Assembly (NCBI RefSeq): GCF_014495845.1
Contig: NZ_CP061080.1
Span: forward strand, 6,045,264-6,109,263
Length of the DNA stretch: 64,000 nucleotides
DNA from: Aquibium microcysteis
GTDB lineage: Bacteria > Pseudomonadota > Alphaproteobacteria > Rhizobiales > Rhizobiaceae
Reading direction: 5' to 3'
Shown here: in pieces, positions 8,396-16,800 of the stretch
Layout: each line of letters opens with the position of its first letter
Numbering within the stretch: position 1 is the first letter of the stretch
Notes under the pieces: model-generated
The model's database searches: none
What the model was told of the DNA's origin: nothing
What the model saw: the letters and a program-made list of their open reading frames with translations, nothing else
Position numbers and translations under genes: made by a program

Positions 8396-10269
8396 TCCGC
8401 CATGCCTTCCTCGTACTCGGCGGAAAGCTCGAGCCAGATTTCCTCCTGGCGCGCGATCGTCGCAGCCAGTTCCGACCGCTCCTTGGCGAGCCGTGTGGCC
8501 TTGGCGGGATCCTTCTCGTAGAGCGCCGGATTGGCGAGTTCGTCCTCCACCGCGTCCAGCCGCTTGCGGGTCCGTTCGATCAGCCCCTCGGTGGCGCGGA
8601 TCTGCTTGGCGAGCGGCTCCAGCGCCGCGCGCCGTGCCGCGGCCTCGCGACGCTTGTCGGCCTTGGACGACTTGTCGGCGTCGCGCTTCTCGCGGCGGTC
8701 GCTCGCGCCGCCCGTGACGATGCTGCGGTAGTCGGACATGTCGCCGTCGAAGGGCGCCACCGTCCCGTTGTTCACCAGCCAGAGCCGGTCAGCGGTCGCC
8801 TCGATCAGGTGGCGGTCGTGCGAGATCAGGATGACGGCGCCGGGATAGTCGTTGAGGGCGTGGATCAGCGCCTCGCGGCTGTCGATGTCGAGATGGTTGG
8901 TCGGCTCGTCGAGGATGAAAAGGTTCGGTCCCTCGAAGGAGGCGAGACCCATCAGGAGCCGCGCCTTCTCGCCGCCCGACAGGTCCTTGGCCGGCGTGTT
9001 CATCTTCTCCGTCACGAGGCCCATCTGCGCCACCCGCGCGCGCACCTTGGCCTCGGGCGCGTCCGGCATCAGCCGGCGCACGTGCTCGATGGCGTTCTCC
9101 TCCGGCCGGAGGTCGTCGAGCTGGTGCTGCGCGAACATCGCGACCTTGAGTTGCGGCGCGATCGTGATCGATCCGCCGCCCAGCTCCAGCCGTCCGGCGA
9201 TCAGCTTGGCGAAGGTCGACTTGCCGTTGCCGTTCGAGCCGAGCAGCGCGATGCGGTCGTCGGCGTCGATCCGGAGCGTCAGGTTCTTCAGCACCGGCTT
9301 GCCGGGCTGATAGCCGACCGTGCCCTGCTGGATGGCCACGATCGGGGAGGCGACGGTCCTGACCGGCGCGGGGAACGAGAACGGGCGCACGGTCTCGTCG
9401 TGCCAGGCGGCGATCGGCTTCATCCGCTCCAGCGCCTTGATGCGCGACTGGGCCTGGCGGGCCTTCGTCGCCTGCGCCCTGAAGCGGTCGACGAAGGACT
9501 GCAGATGCTTGCGCTGCGCCTCCTGCTTGACCCGCGCCTTCTCCTGCAGCTCGATCTGCTCGGCGCGCTGGCGCTCGAACTGGTCGTAGCCGCCGCGCCA
9601 GAAGGTCAGCTTCTGCTGGTCGAGATGGACGATGCAGTTCACGGCGCGGTTCAGCAGGTCGCGGTCGTGGCTGATCAGGAGCACGGTGTGCGGATATTTC
9701 GACACGTAGGATTCCAGCCACAACGTGCCTTCGAGGTCGAGATAGTTGGTCGGCTCGTCGAGCAGAAGCAGGTCGGGTTCCGAGAAAAGCACCGCAGCCA
9801 GTGCCACGCGCATGCGCCAGCCGCCGGAGAACGAGGAGGCGGGACGCCGCTGGGCCTCCTCGTCGAAGCCGAGCCCGGCGAGGATGGTCGCCGCCCGCGC
9901 CTCCGCCGAATGCGCGTCGATGTCGGCCAGCCGCATGTGGATCTCGGCGATCCGGTGGGCATCGGTCGCCGTCTTCTCCTCCTCCAGAAGCGCAGCACGT
10001 TCCTTGTCCGCCTTGAGCACGATGTCGATCAGCGGCTCCTCGGTGCCTGGAGCCTCCTGCGCGACCTGCCCGATGCGGGCGTTGCGCGGCAGGCCGATGG
10101 TGCCGGTCTCGGTGGCGAGGTCGCCGGTGATGGCGCGGAACAGCGTGGTCTTGCCGGTGCCGTTGCGCCCGACGAGACCGGCCTTCGCCCCGGCAGGCAG
10201 CGCCAGGGAGGCGTGGTCGAGGAGCAGGCGCCCGGCGATGCGCAGCGAGAGGTCGGTGAGCGTGATCAT
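8392..10269 (-). CDS. ABC-F family ATPase (ribosome-associated type)
   Basis: 625-residue soluble protein with two ABC domains and no membrane part, the ABC-F layout (Uup/EttA/YheS relatives that act on the ribosome). Domain 1: Walker A 'GRNGTGKTT', signature 'SFSGGWRMRVALA', Walker B 'LLLLDEPTNYLD'. Domain 2: Walker A 'GSNGNGKST', signature 'LSGGEKARLLMG', Walker B 'LFILDEPTNHLD'. A charged interdomain linker (about residues 230-290) and a C-terminal Lys/Glu-rich coiled coil (about 540-625) are visible. The exact subgroup cannot be set from motifs. A long GC hairpin at 10324-10355 lies upstream, isolating it from the Gly-rich gene. Confidence 0.92.
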   Translation of the reverse strand: MITLTDLSLRIAGRLLLDHASLALPAGAKAGLVGRNGTGKTTLFRAITGDLATETGTIGLPRNARIGQVAQEAPGTEEPLIDIVLKADKERAALLEEEKTATDAHRIAEIHMRLADIDAHSAEARAATILAGLGFDEEAQRRPASSFSGGWRMRVALAAVLFSEPDLLLLDEPTNYLDLEGTLWLESYVSKYPHTVLLISHDRDLLNRAVNCIVHLDQQKLTFWRGGYDQFERQRAEQIELQEKARVKQEAQRKHLQSFVDRFRAQATKARQAQSRIKALERMKPIAAWHDETVRPFSFPAPVRTVASPIVAIQQGTVGYQPGKPVLKNLTLRIDADDRIALLGSNGNGKSTFAKLIAGRLELGGGSITIAPQLKVAMFAQHQLDDLRPEENAIEHVRRLMPDAPEAKVRARVAQMGLVTEKMNTPAKDLSGGEKARLLMGLASFEGPNLFILDEPTNHLDIDSREALIHALNDYPGAVILISHDRHLIEATADRLWLVNNGTVAPFDGDMSDYRSIVTGGASDRREKRDADKSSKADKRREAAARRAALEPLAKQIRATEGLIERTRKRLDAVEDELANPALYEKDPAKATRLAKERSELAATIARQEEIWLELSAEYEEGMAE

Positions 10270-10323
10270 GCCGCGTGTCTAGGCGCCGGCGTGCGGTGCG
10301 GCAAGGGGCACGTGTCCGGACGC

Positions 10324-10355
10324 GGAGGAGGCGGCGCTGCGGCGCCGCCTCCTCC
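10324..10355. terminator. Long perfect hairpin between ABC-F gene and Gly-rich gene
   Basis: Fourteen-base perfect inverted repeat (10324-10337 with 10342-10355; arm GGAGGAGGCGGCGC) around a 4-base loop. It sits just past the 3' end of the Gly-rich protein gene (stop 10379, minus strand). No T-run follows on either strand, so it is either a hairpin that ends or protects the 3' end of that mRNA, or an imperfect terminator. Confidence 0.5.
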
Positions 10356-10378
10356 TTGGACCGTTCGACCGGCCGCGG

Positions 10379-10993
10379 CTAGCGGGACGCCGTCTGGCCG
10401 ATCAGGCGACAGAGCGCGAGAAGATCCCGGTCGTATCCGGACGGGTTGGCCGTGACCTCGTCGCAGCGCCGCTTGTAGCGGCTGAGTTCGGCGTTCGACA
10501 TGCCGGCGACGATCGATTCGGGCGTGGCACCCGGCTGCCCCGGCGTGCCCGGGTTGCCGGGCGTGCCCGGCGACCCCGGGCTGCCCGGGGTCCCGCCGAT
10601 GGAGACGCCGATCCCGGCACCGACGCCGCTGCCGCCGCCGATGGTCGCGCCCGCACCGGCGTTGACGCCGCTGCCCCCGCCGATCGACGCGCCCGCTCCT
10701 GCATTGACGCCGCCGCTGCCGCCGATGGAAGCGCCGGCTCCGGCGTCGACGCCGCTGCCGCCCCCGATCGAGGCGCCGGCCCCGGCGTTCACGCCACCCG
10801 AGCCGCCGACCGATGCGGCCGCGCCGGCGTCGACGCCGCCGCTCCCGATTCCGACGCCGGCACCGACCCCGATGCCACCGATGCCGACGCCGACACCCGC
10901 GCCGACTCCGTCCGCATGCGCAGGCATGGTTGCCATCGCCGCAGCGAGGGCCATTGCCGAAAAGGTTGAAGTCATTGCTGCAAACCGGATCAT
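10379..10993 (-). CDS. Secreted Gly-rich 14-residue-repeat protein with a collagen-like segment
   Basis: 204 residues from ATG 10993 (strong Shine-Dalgarno GGAGGAG). A signal peptide ends near residue 27 (MPAHA-D). Residues 51-134 form six tandem 14-residue units of the type SGGVNAGAGASIGG. Residues 134-154 are seven collagen-type G-x-P triplets (GTP, GSP, GSP, GTP, GNP, GTP, GQP). The C-terminal 45 residues are a non-repetitive charged module with two cysteines ('SNAELSRYKRRCDEV', 'DRDLLALCRLIGQTASR'). No family name is recognised; the tail may be a conserved module with the repeats as a variable spacer, for a cell-surface or periplasmic role. The matching long frames on the opposite strand are repeat shadows. 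Confidence 0.85.
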   Translation of the reverse strand: MIRFAAMTSTFSAMALAAAMATMPAHADGVGAGVGVGIGGIGVGAGVGIGSGGVDAGAAASVGGSGGVNAGAGASIGGGSGVDAGAGASIGGSGGVNAGAGASIGGGSGVNAGAGATIGGGSGVGAGIGVSIGGTPGSPGSPGTPGNPGTPGQPGATPESIVAGMSNAELSRYKRRCDEVTANPSGYDRDLLALCRLIGQTASR

Positions 10994-11149
10994 CTCAAGC
11001 TCCTCCGTTGCCAATATTTTACAACCGACGGTGTCATTCCGTCGTGATAGCAATCGGAGTCTCGGCGAATGGTTCCAGGCAGATAAGACGAACGTTAACG
11101 GTTCGAGCCGTCGATACTTCGAAGGCAGGATGTGGGACTGCGAACCACT

Positions 11150-11665
11150 TCAGGCGAACTGACGACCTTCCTCGGTGCGCTGGAAATAGATCATGTCGAG
11201 AGAGGGAGGTTCCTTGCCGAGCAGGGACAGGATGGTGTGCGCCTGCCCGCGGTGGTGGGTCTGGTGGTTGAAAAAGTGCGTCAGGGCGGGCGCCAGCCGC
11301 TGGCTCACCCTGCGCATGTCGGTGACCGTGATGTAGGTGAAGCGACCGGCGAGCGCGGCGTCGTCGAGCGTCTCGATCCATCCGGTGATCCGCTCGTCCT
11401 CGGCTTCGCGCGCCAGCCGCAAGGGGCCGAGATTCGGGTGCACGATCGCGTCGAGCGCCCGCGGCGCTTCCCCCTCCGCGGTGAACCGCTTGAGCCAGAT
11501 GCGGTCGGCGACCAGGATATGGTTCAGCGTTCCCGTCATGGACCTGAAGAACGCCCCGACGTCACGGGCGAACGCCTCGTCGGTGAGCTCGGCGGCGGCG
11601 TCGTAGAGCTGGCCGTTGGCCCAACGGTTGTAGGCGGCGAGCATCCGGAAATGGGGCTTCATCAT
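11150..11665 (-). CDS. DinB-family (YfiT/DUF664-like) protein
   Basis: 171-residue four-helix-bundle protein of the DinB superfamily, small metal-binding proteins that often act as thiol-dependent transferases or are damage-inducible. The typical N-terminus 'FRMLAAYNRWANGQLYDAA' is present, and the three-histidine metal site can be read as the His of 'TLNHILVADRIW' plus the two of 'LTHFFNHQTHHRGQAHTIL'. It is divergent from the GST gene across a 65-bp gap. The substrate is unknown. Confidence 0.85.
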   Translation of the reverse strand: MMKPHFRMLAAYNRWANGQLYDAAAELTDEAFARDVGAFFRSMTGTLNHILVADRIWLKRFTAEGEAPRALDAIVHPNLGPLRLAREAEDERITGWIETLDDAALAGRFTYITVTDMRRVSQRLAPALTHFFNHQTHHRGQAHTILSLLGKEPPSLDMIYFQRTEEGRQFA

Positions 11666-11730
11666 CTTTTCTTTTTCGGCGAAACAGGCTCAATTCCGCT
11701 CCTGATACCATCCGTGGAGGACCCGTTCCA

Positions 11731-12423
11731 ATGGCCATTCTGCTCTATGACCTGGTAGGCGCGGACGCCGGCCGGCCCTTCAGCCCGCATTGCTGGAAGG
11801 TGGCGATGGCGCTGGCCCACAAGGGCCTCCCGTTCACCTCCATGCCGGCGCCCTTCACGCGCATCCCGACCATCGAGGGCGGCGCGACGAAGATCGTGCC
11901 GCTGATCCGCGACGGCGACACGCTGGTGTCGGACTCCTTCGACATCGCGCTCTATCTCGAGGAGGCCTATCCGGATCGCCCGACGCTTTTCGGGGGCGAG
12001 GGCGGCAAGGCGATGGCGCGGTTCGTGGAACGCTGGTCCCAGCTCACCATCCATTCCTATCTCGGCGCGGCGATCCTGATGGACATCCACGACTGCCTGG
12101 CGCCCGAGGACCAGGCGCATTTCCGCCGCACCCGCGAGCCGCGTTTCGGCAAGCCGATCGAGGAGGTCCCCCTCGACCGCGACGCGCGGCTGGCCGGGTT
12201 CCGCGCCTCGCTCGAGCCGCTGCGCAGCATGCTGTCCTACCAGCCCTTCATCGGCGGCGCCTCGCCGCTCTTTGCGGACTACATCGTCTTCGGCGCCTTC
12301 CAGTTCGCCCGCGTCGTCTCGTCCTACCAGCCGCTCGCGGCCGACGATCCGATCCGCGCCTGGTTCGAGCGCTGCCTGGCCCTCCACGACGGCCTCGGCG
12401 CCCGGGTGCCCGCCGCCGCCTGA
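11731..12423 (+). CDS. Glutathione S-transferase family protein
   Basis: 230 residues with a thioredoxin-like N-terminal domain ('SPHCWKVAMALAHKGLPF', with the SPHC region where GSTs bind glutathione; 'LVSDSFDIALYLEEAYPD' is the conserved beta4/alpha3 element) and an all-helical C-terminal domain. The start has a good Shine-Dalgarno (GGAGG, about 11716). The substrate is not predictable; the order with the DinB gene upstream and ndk downstream gives no pathway. Confidence 0.88.
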   Translation: MAILLYDLVGADAGRPFSPHCWKVAMALAHKGLPFTSMPAPFTRIPTIEGGATKIVPLIRDGDTLVSDSFDIALYLEEAYPDRPTLFGGEGGKAMARFVERWSQLTIHSYLGAAILMDIHDCLAPEDQAHFRRTREPRFGKPIEEVPLDRDARLAGFRASLEPLRSMLSYQPFIGGASPLFADYIVFGAFQFARVVSSYQPLAADDPIRAWFERCLALHDGLGARVPAAA

Positions 12424-12460
12424 CGGCCACACCCCGCTTCACCATGCACCGCGCAAACCC

Positions 12461-12489
12461 TTGGCATTCGTCAGGGCGGACGGTATAGA
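12461..12489 (+). promoter_or_regulatory. Sigma70-type promoter of ndk
   Basis: -35 TTGGCA at 12461-12466 and -10 TATAGA at 12484-12489, exactly 17 nt apart, 40 nt upstream of the ndk start. This is the best housekeeping-type promoter in the window and gives ndk its own transcription unit. Confidence 0.65.
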
Positions 12490-12528
12490 GCCGCGACTTT
12501 CCCGATTGGACAGATGAAGGAACTGACG

Positions 12529-12951
12529 ATGGCGATCGAACGCACTTTCTCGATGATCAAGCCCGACGCGACGCGGCGCAACCTGACCGGCGCGATCACC
12601 AAGATGCTCGAGGACGCGGGCCTGCGCGTCGTCGCGTCCAAGCGGGTCTGGATGAGCCTGCGCGAGGCCGAAGGCTTCTACGCCGTCCACAAGGAGCGTC
12701 CCTTCTTCCAGGAACTGACCGAGTTCATGTCCTCGGGTCCGACGATCGTCCAGGTGCTCGAAGGCGAGAACGCCATCGCGAAGAACCGCGAAGTGATGGG
12801 CGCCACCAATCCGACCAATGCCGCCGAAGGCACCATCCGCAAGGTGCACGCCCTGTCGATCGGCGAGAACTCCGTTCATGGCTCCGATGCGCCGGAGACG
12901 GCCGCCCAGGAGATCAAGTACTGGTTCGCCGACATCGAGATCGTCGGCTGA
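12529..12951 (+). CDS. ndk: Nucleoside diphosphate kinase
   Basis: Transfers the gamma-phosphate of ATP to other NDPs through a phospho-histidine, balancing NTP and dNTP pools. The 140 residues start at '[18 protein letters not shown]' (12529, after a GAAGGAA Shine-Dalgarno); an in-frame ATG at 12514 would add five residues but leaves no ribosome site. The phosphorylated histidine is in the conserved '[16 protein letters not shown]'; '[15 protein letters not shown]' is also canonical. It is flanked by its own promoter and a terminator. Confidence 0.97.
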   Translation: MAIERTFSMIKPDATRRNLTGAITKMLEDAGLRVVASKRVWMSLREAEGFYAVHKERPFFQELTEFMSSGPTIVQVLEGENAIAKNREVMGATNPTNAAEGTIRKVHALSIGENSVHGSDAPETAAQEIKYWFADIEIVG

Positions 12952-12990
12952 TCCGTCCCGCCGGCTTCACCGGCGGCCGATCACGTACTG

Positions 12991-13014
12991 ACAGGCCGCC
13001 GGGAGGCGGCCTGT
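12991..13014 (+). terminator. Hairpin terminator after ndk
   Basis: Perfect 10-base inverted repeat ACAGGCCGCC / GGCGGCCTGT with a 4-base loop (GGGA), 39 nt past the ndk stop, followed by a short T-containing stretch (GTCGTTTGG). It also lies just beyond the 3' end of the opposite-strand GGDEF/EAL gene and could serve both. Confidence 0.7.
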
Positions 13015-13035
13015 GTCGTTTGGAAGCCAGTCGCG

Positions 13036-15318
13036 TCAGGCCGACAGACGCTCGTGCTCTCCCCGGTCCGGCGTGCGCTGGGTGCCGCTGGCCCTGACGA
13101 AGCGCTCGAACTCCGCCGCCGGCAGCGCCGGCGCATAGAGATATCCCTGGAAGCCGCCGCAGCCGGCCGAGAGCAGGAAGTCCTGCTGGCTCGTCGTCTC
13201 GACGTGTTCGGCCACGACGTGAAGCCGCAGAGTCTCGGCGATGGCCAGGATCGTGCGGACCAGATCCCGGTCCTCCTCGGACTTGTCGATCTCGGCGACG
13301 AAGCTGCCGTCGATCTTCACCTCGTCGAAGGGCAGGCGCTTCAGCCGCGACAGCGATGAATAGCCGGTGCCGAAATCGTCGAGCGAGAAGCGCACGCCGA
13401 GTGCCTTCAGCTTTGCCATCTTGTGGCCCATCGCGGCGAGGTCGCCCGCCGTCACATGCTCCGTGAACTCGAGCGTCAGCAGCGAGGCGTCGACGCCGTG
13501 GCTCTCGATCATCGCGATGAGCCCCTCCACCGCCGTGCTGCCGGCGAAGGACTGGACACTGATGTTGACCGACAGACGCAGCCCCGCCGTCGCCGGATCG
13601 CGGGCCCACGCCGCGAGTTGCCGGATCGCCTGGTCGAGCACCAGCCTGCAGAGCGCGTGGATCAGGCCCGATTGCTCTGCCAGCGGGATGAAGCGGTCGG
13701 GCGCGATTGAACCCAGTCCGGGATGGGTCCAGCGCAGCAGACCCTCTGCGCCGACCACACGCAGCCGCCTGTCCATCTGCGGCTGGAAGCGCAACGAGAG
13801 CGTCTCCTCGGCGATGGCCTTGCGCAGTTCGGCCAGCAGCGTGAAGCGCTCGGCTTCCCCTTCGAGCCATTCCGTCTCGAACAGCGCCATCGCATCCCGG
13901 CCCGAAGCCTTGGCGCGGTACATGGCGACGTCTGCGCGCTTGAGGAGGTCGTCAGGGTTCGCCGCGTCGCCGCCGAAGACGAGCACGCCGATGCTGGCGG
14001 ACGAATTGTGCCGCAGGTCCCCATGCTCGAAAGGCCGCCGCAGCGCCGCCATGATCCTGTTGCCGGCGCCGATCGCGAGGGCGGAGGCGACCGCACCTTC
14101 CGTCGTCGTCGTCTCGATGGCCACCACGAACTCGTCGCCCCCCATCCGCGCGACGACGTCGCCCGGTCCGACGCTGGTCCTGAGGCGATGCGCGACATCC
14201 ACCAGATAGGCGTCGCCGACATCGTGGCCTTGCGTGTCGTTCAGCGACTTGAAATTGTCGAGGTCGATGTACAGCAGGATGCCCTTCGTGTCGCCGCGGC
14301 CGCATCGTCGCATCGTCTCGGTTACCCGGTCGATGAACATGCGCCGGTTCGGAAGGTCCGTCAGCGGGTCGAAATAGGCGAGCTTCTCGATTGCCAGCGC
14401 CTGGCGCTTGCGCAGGGAGACGTCCGAAATGTAGCCGTACCAGGTTCCGCCTTCCCCACCCGGACCGGGCTCCCGCTGAGCGGTCATGCGCAGCCACTTC
14501 TCCGTGCCCCGCGGCGTGACGATGCGGAACTCGTGGTCCAGCAGCGTGACGCCGTCGATGGCCTTGCGGAAGCCTTCCGTGTAGCCGTCGACGTCGTCGG
14601 GATGGACGAGCTTCGACAGGAGGAAGTCGGTCGCATGCCATTCCTCCGGAGACATCTCGACGATATCGAAGTAGCCGACGCTGACGTATTCCACCGTCAC
14701 CTGCCGGCCGCCGTCGCGCGTCCGGAACTGGAAAAGGGCACCGGGCAGGTGGCTCGTCAGCTTCCGGAACGTTGCCTCCAGTGCGAGGCGTGCCATCGTC
14801 TCGGAAATCTCGCGGACGGAACCCTCGTAGTACAGCGGCTGTCCGGTCGACGAGTGGCGGACCAGACGGGCGGACTCGCTGACCCAGATCCGCTCCCGCG
14901 TCTTGTGCCGATAGATTTCCGAGGCGACCTCTTCGATCTTGCCGTCCCGTTCGAGCAGGGCACGCAACTCCTCGCGCCGCCCGGGCTCGACATACCATTC
15001 GCTGGCGATGTCGGTGACGGTGGCGAGCATCTCTTCCTCGCTGCCATAGCCGTTCAGCCGCACCAGGGCGCGGTTCGCCCTGAGCAGCCGTCCGTCGAGC
15101 GACGAGCGGTAGACGCCCTCGGAGAGGTTGTCGAGGAGCCCGCGCATGTAGGCCCGGTCCTCGAGGGCACTCAGGGACTGGGTGCGATAGGCCGAGGCCA
15201 TCAGCCCCATGACGAGGGCGAGCGCGGAGGAGGCGAGAAGCGCGATTCCCATGAAATCGAAACCCGCACCCTCGATCAAGCGCCGAACCCCGTCTGACCT
15301 CTTCAACGGACGGTACAT
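13036..15318 (-). CDS. Membrane PAS-GGDEF-EAL cyclic-di-GMP turnover protein
   Basis: 760 residues: membrane helix (about 22-46), two PAS-like sensor regions (about 60-180 and 185-305), GGDEF domain (about 315-480, intact GGDEF at 393-397) and EAL domain (about 500-750). The I-site Arg is absent (GPGD where RxxD is expected). In the EAL domain the signature reads EGL (525-527) instead of EAL, but the other metal/catalytic motifs remain: 'NISVQSF', 'LEFTEH', 'DDFGTGYSSL', 'KIDGSF', 'AEHVET', 'FQGYLY'. It probably synthesises and/or degrades c-di-GMP in response to a PAS ligand; which activity dominates cannot be read. Monocistronic, convergent with ndk. Confidence 0.92.
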   Translation of the reverse strand: MYRPLKRSDGVRRLIEGAGFDFMGIALLASSALALVMGLMASAYRTQSLSALEDRAYMRGLLDNLSEGVYRSSLDGRLLRANRALVRLNGYGSEEEMLATVTDIASEWYVEPGRREELRALLERDGKIEEVASEIYRHKTRERIWVSESARLVRHSSTGQPLYYEGSVREISETMARLALEATFRKLTSHLPGALFQFRTRDGGRQVTVEYVSVGYFDIVEMSPEEWHATDFLLSKLVHPDDVDGYTEGFRKAIDGVTLLDHEFRIVTPRGTEKWLRMTAQREPGPGGEGGTWYGYISDVSLRKRQALAIEKLAYFDPLTDLPNRRMFIDRVTETMRRCGRGDTKGILLYIDLDNFKSLNDTQGHDVGDAYLVDVAHRLRTSVGPGDVVARMGGDEFVVAIETTTTEGAVASALAIGAGNRIMAALRRPFEHGDLRHNSSASIGVLVFGGDAANPDDLLKRADVAMYRAKASGRDAMALFETEWLEGEAERFTLLAELRKAIAEETLSLRFQPQMDRRLRVVGAEGLLRWTHPGLGSIAPDRFIPLAEQSGLIHALCRLVLDQAIRQLAAWARDPATAGLRLSVNISVQSFAGSTAVEGLIAMIESHGVDASLLTLEFTEHVTAGDLAAMGHKMAKLKALGVRFSLDDFGTGYSSLSRLKRLPFDEVKIDGSFVAEIDKSEEDRDLVRTILAIAETLRLHVVAEHVETTSQQDFLLSAGCGGFQGYLYAPALPAAEFERFVRASGTQRTPDRGEHERLSA

Positions 15319-15395
15319 TAGGGACGGCTGCTTGCGATATTTCTAACTGGCCGGTGTCGCCTCGTCGGATGGTTAACGGGTTCCTGACCTGCCCG

Positions 15396-15854
15396 TCACC
15401 AGCGGCCGGCGGCGCGGTCGTCGGCATCCTTGGCGTCGACCCAACCGCCCGCGGTGCCGTCGGTCCTGTGCTCCTTCTTCCAGAAGGGAGCGCGGGTCTT
15501 GAGGAAATCCATCAGGAAGGACGCGCCCTCGAACGCCGCCTGCCGGTGCGCCGAGGCGGCCACCACCAGCACGATGTTGCCGCCCGGCTCGATCTTCCCG
15601 TGGCGGTGGATCGCCACCAGACCCGTCAGCGGCCATCGCTCGGCGGCCTGCCGCGCGATCCGCAGGATCTCCGCTTCGGCCATGCCGGGATAATGCTCGA
15701 GTTCGAGGGCCGCCAGCGTGCCGGCCTCGTCGCGGCACAGGCCCGAGAAGGTCACGACCGCGCCGACGTCGCCGCGCCCCGCCGTCAGCTTCGCGACCTC
15801 TTCGGCGAGGTCGAAATCCTCCGCCTGGATGCGCACGACGGGCTCGGCGGGCAT
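15396..15854 (-). CDS. moaE: Molybdopterin synthase catalytic (large) subunit MoaE
   Basis: Converts precursor Z (cPMP) to molybdopterin using sulfur carried on the MoaD C-terminal thiocarboxylate. The 152 residues include the canonical 'GAVVTFSGLCRDE', 'LELEHYPGMAEAEI', 'HRHGKIEPGGNIVLV' and the catalytic-Lys region 'ASFLMDFLKTRAPFWKKE'. It lies two bases downstream of moaD and is the last gene of the SDR-uvrC-pgsA-moaD-moaE string. Confidence 0.96.
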   Translation of the reverse strand: MPAEPVVRIQAEDFDLAEEVAKLTAGRGDVGAVVTFSGLCRDEAGTLAALELEHYPGMAEAEILRIARQAAERWPLTGLVAIHRHGKIEPGGNIVLVVAASAHRQAAFEGASFLMDFLKTRAPFWKKEHRTDGTAGGWVDAKDADDRAAGRW

Positions 15855-15856
15855 CG

Positions 15857-16123
15857 TCAGCCTCCGGTCATCGGCGGAAACAGGGCGACCTCGGAGGCCC
15901 CGGCGAGCCGCTGGCCATGGTCGACGTGTTCGCGGTCGATCGCGACCCGGATGACGTCCGGATGCCGCAGCGCCGCCGCGTAGCCGTCGCCGCGCCCGGG
16001 CAGCCAGGCCAGCAGGTCCCGCACGGTCGCGACCTCGGGCGGCAGCGCGATCTCTTCCTCCGACAAGCCGATGCGTTCGCGCACCCAGGCGAAATAGACG
16101 AGTTTCACGGCGGCCTCCGTCAT
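15857..16123 (-). CDS. moaD: Molybdopterin synthase sulfur-carrier (small) subunit MoaD
   Basis: 88-residue ubiquitin-fold sulfur carrier ending in the required Gly-Gly ('LFPPMTGG'), whose terminal glycine becomes a thiocarboxylate. The start at 16123 ('MTEAAVKLVYFAWVRERIGL') gives an ATGA overlap with the pgsA stop and the normal family length (about 83-90). The pgsA-moaD-moaE order is common in Hyphomicrobiales. Confidence 0.95.
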   Translation of the reverse strand: MTEAAVKLVYFAWVRERIGLSEEEIALPPEVATVRDLLAWLPGRGDGYAAALRHPDVIRVAIDREHVDHGQRLAGASEVALFPPMTGG

Positions 16124-16704
16124 TCGTCGGCGATGTGCTTCATTCCGGCGCGGAAATAGTCCCAGCCGGTATAGAGCGTCACCAGCGCCGACAGCCACAA
16201 CAGCGTGATGCCGAACTCCATGGTCCACGGGAACACCACTTCCCCCGCCGGGCCGGCGAGCAGGAAGCCGATCGCCAGGAGCTGCATCGTGGTCTTCCAC
16301 TTGGCGAGCCGGGTAACGGGAACGCTCACCTTGAGGTCGGCGAGATATTCGCGCAGTCCCGAGACGAGCACCTCGCGGCACAGGATGATGATCGCCGCCC
16401 ACAGCGACCACTTGTCGATCGTCCGGTCGAAGGCGAGCAGCAGCAGCACGGCCGCCACCAGGAGCTTGTCGGCGATCGGGTCGAGCATCTTGCCGATGTT
16501 CGACGTCTGCGACCAGATCCGCGCGATGTAGCCGTCGAAATAGTCGGTGATGCTGGCCGCCACGAAGATCCAGAAGGCCGCCCAGCGCCAGAATTCGGTC
16601 GGCCGCGTCCGCCCCTCCAGATAGAAGCAGATGAGAATCAGCGGCACGGCGAGGATGCGCGCATAGGTCAGGAGGTTCGGCAGATTGTAAGCGCGCTTTG
16701 CCAT
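16120..16704 (-). CDS. pgsA: CDP-diacylglycerol--glycerol-3-phosphate 3-phosphatidyltransferase
   Basis: Membrane enzyme for the committed step to phosphatidylglycerol and cardiolipin. 194 residues from ATG 16704 ('MAKRAYNLPNLLTYARI'); a TTG at 16737 would add 11 residues. The CDP-alcohol phosphotransferase motif DG-x2-AR-x8-G-x3-D-x3-D reads 'DGYIARIWSQTSNIGKMLD' followed by PIAD. About five membrane helices. A second, shorter homologue lies at 47969; this one sits in the classic pgsA context (after uvrC) and is the better PgsA candidate. Confidence 0.92.
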   Translation of the reverse strand: MAKRAYNLPNLLTYARILAVPLILICFYLEGRTRPTEFWRWAAFWIFVAASITDYFDGYIARIWSQTSNIGKMLDPIADKLLVAAVLLLLAFDRTIDKWSLWAAIIILCREVLVSGLREYLADLKVSVPVTRLAKWKTTMQLLAIGFLLAGPAGEVVFPWTMEFGITLLWLSALVTLYTGWDYFRAGMKHIADE

Positions 16705-16800
16705 GTCGTTCCAGCTTGGTCCGTACCGGCTAGTCAAAACAGATGGAGAGGCCGGGGGTCAACCGCAAGTCGGCCAGGAACGATGGACCAGGGCCACGAA

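Noticed and set aside
10500..11162. Pro-rich 220-codon plus-strand frame with collagen-like GxP look
   Set aside because: It is the mirror of the Gly-repeat gene; the minus-strand frame has a signal peptide, strong ribosome site and non-repetitive C-terminal domain.
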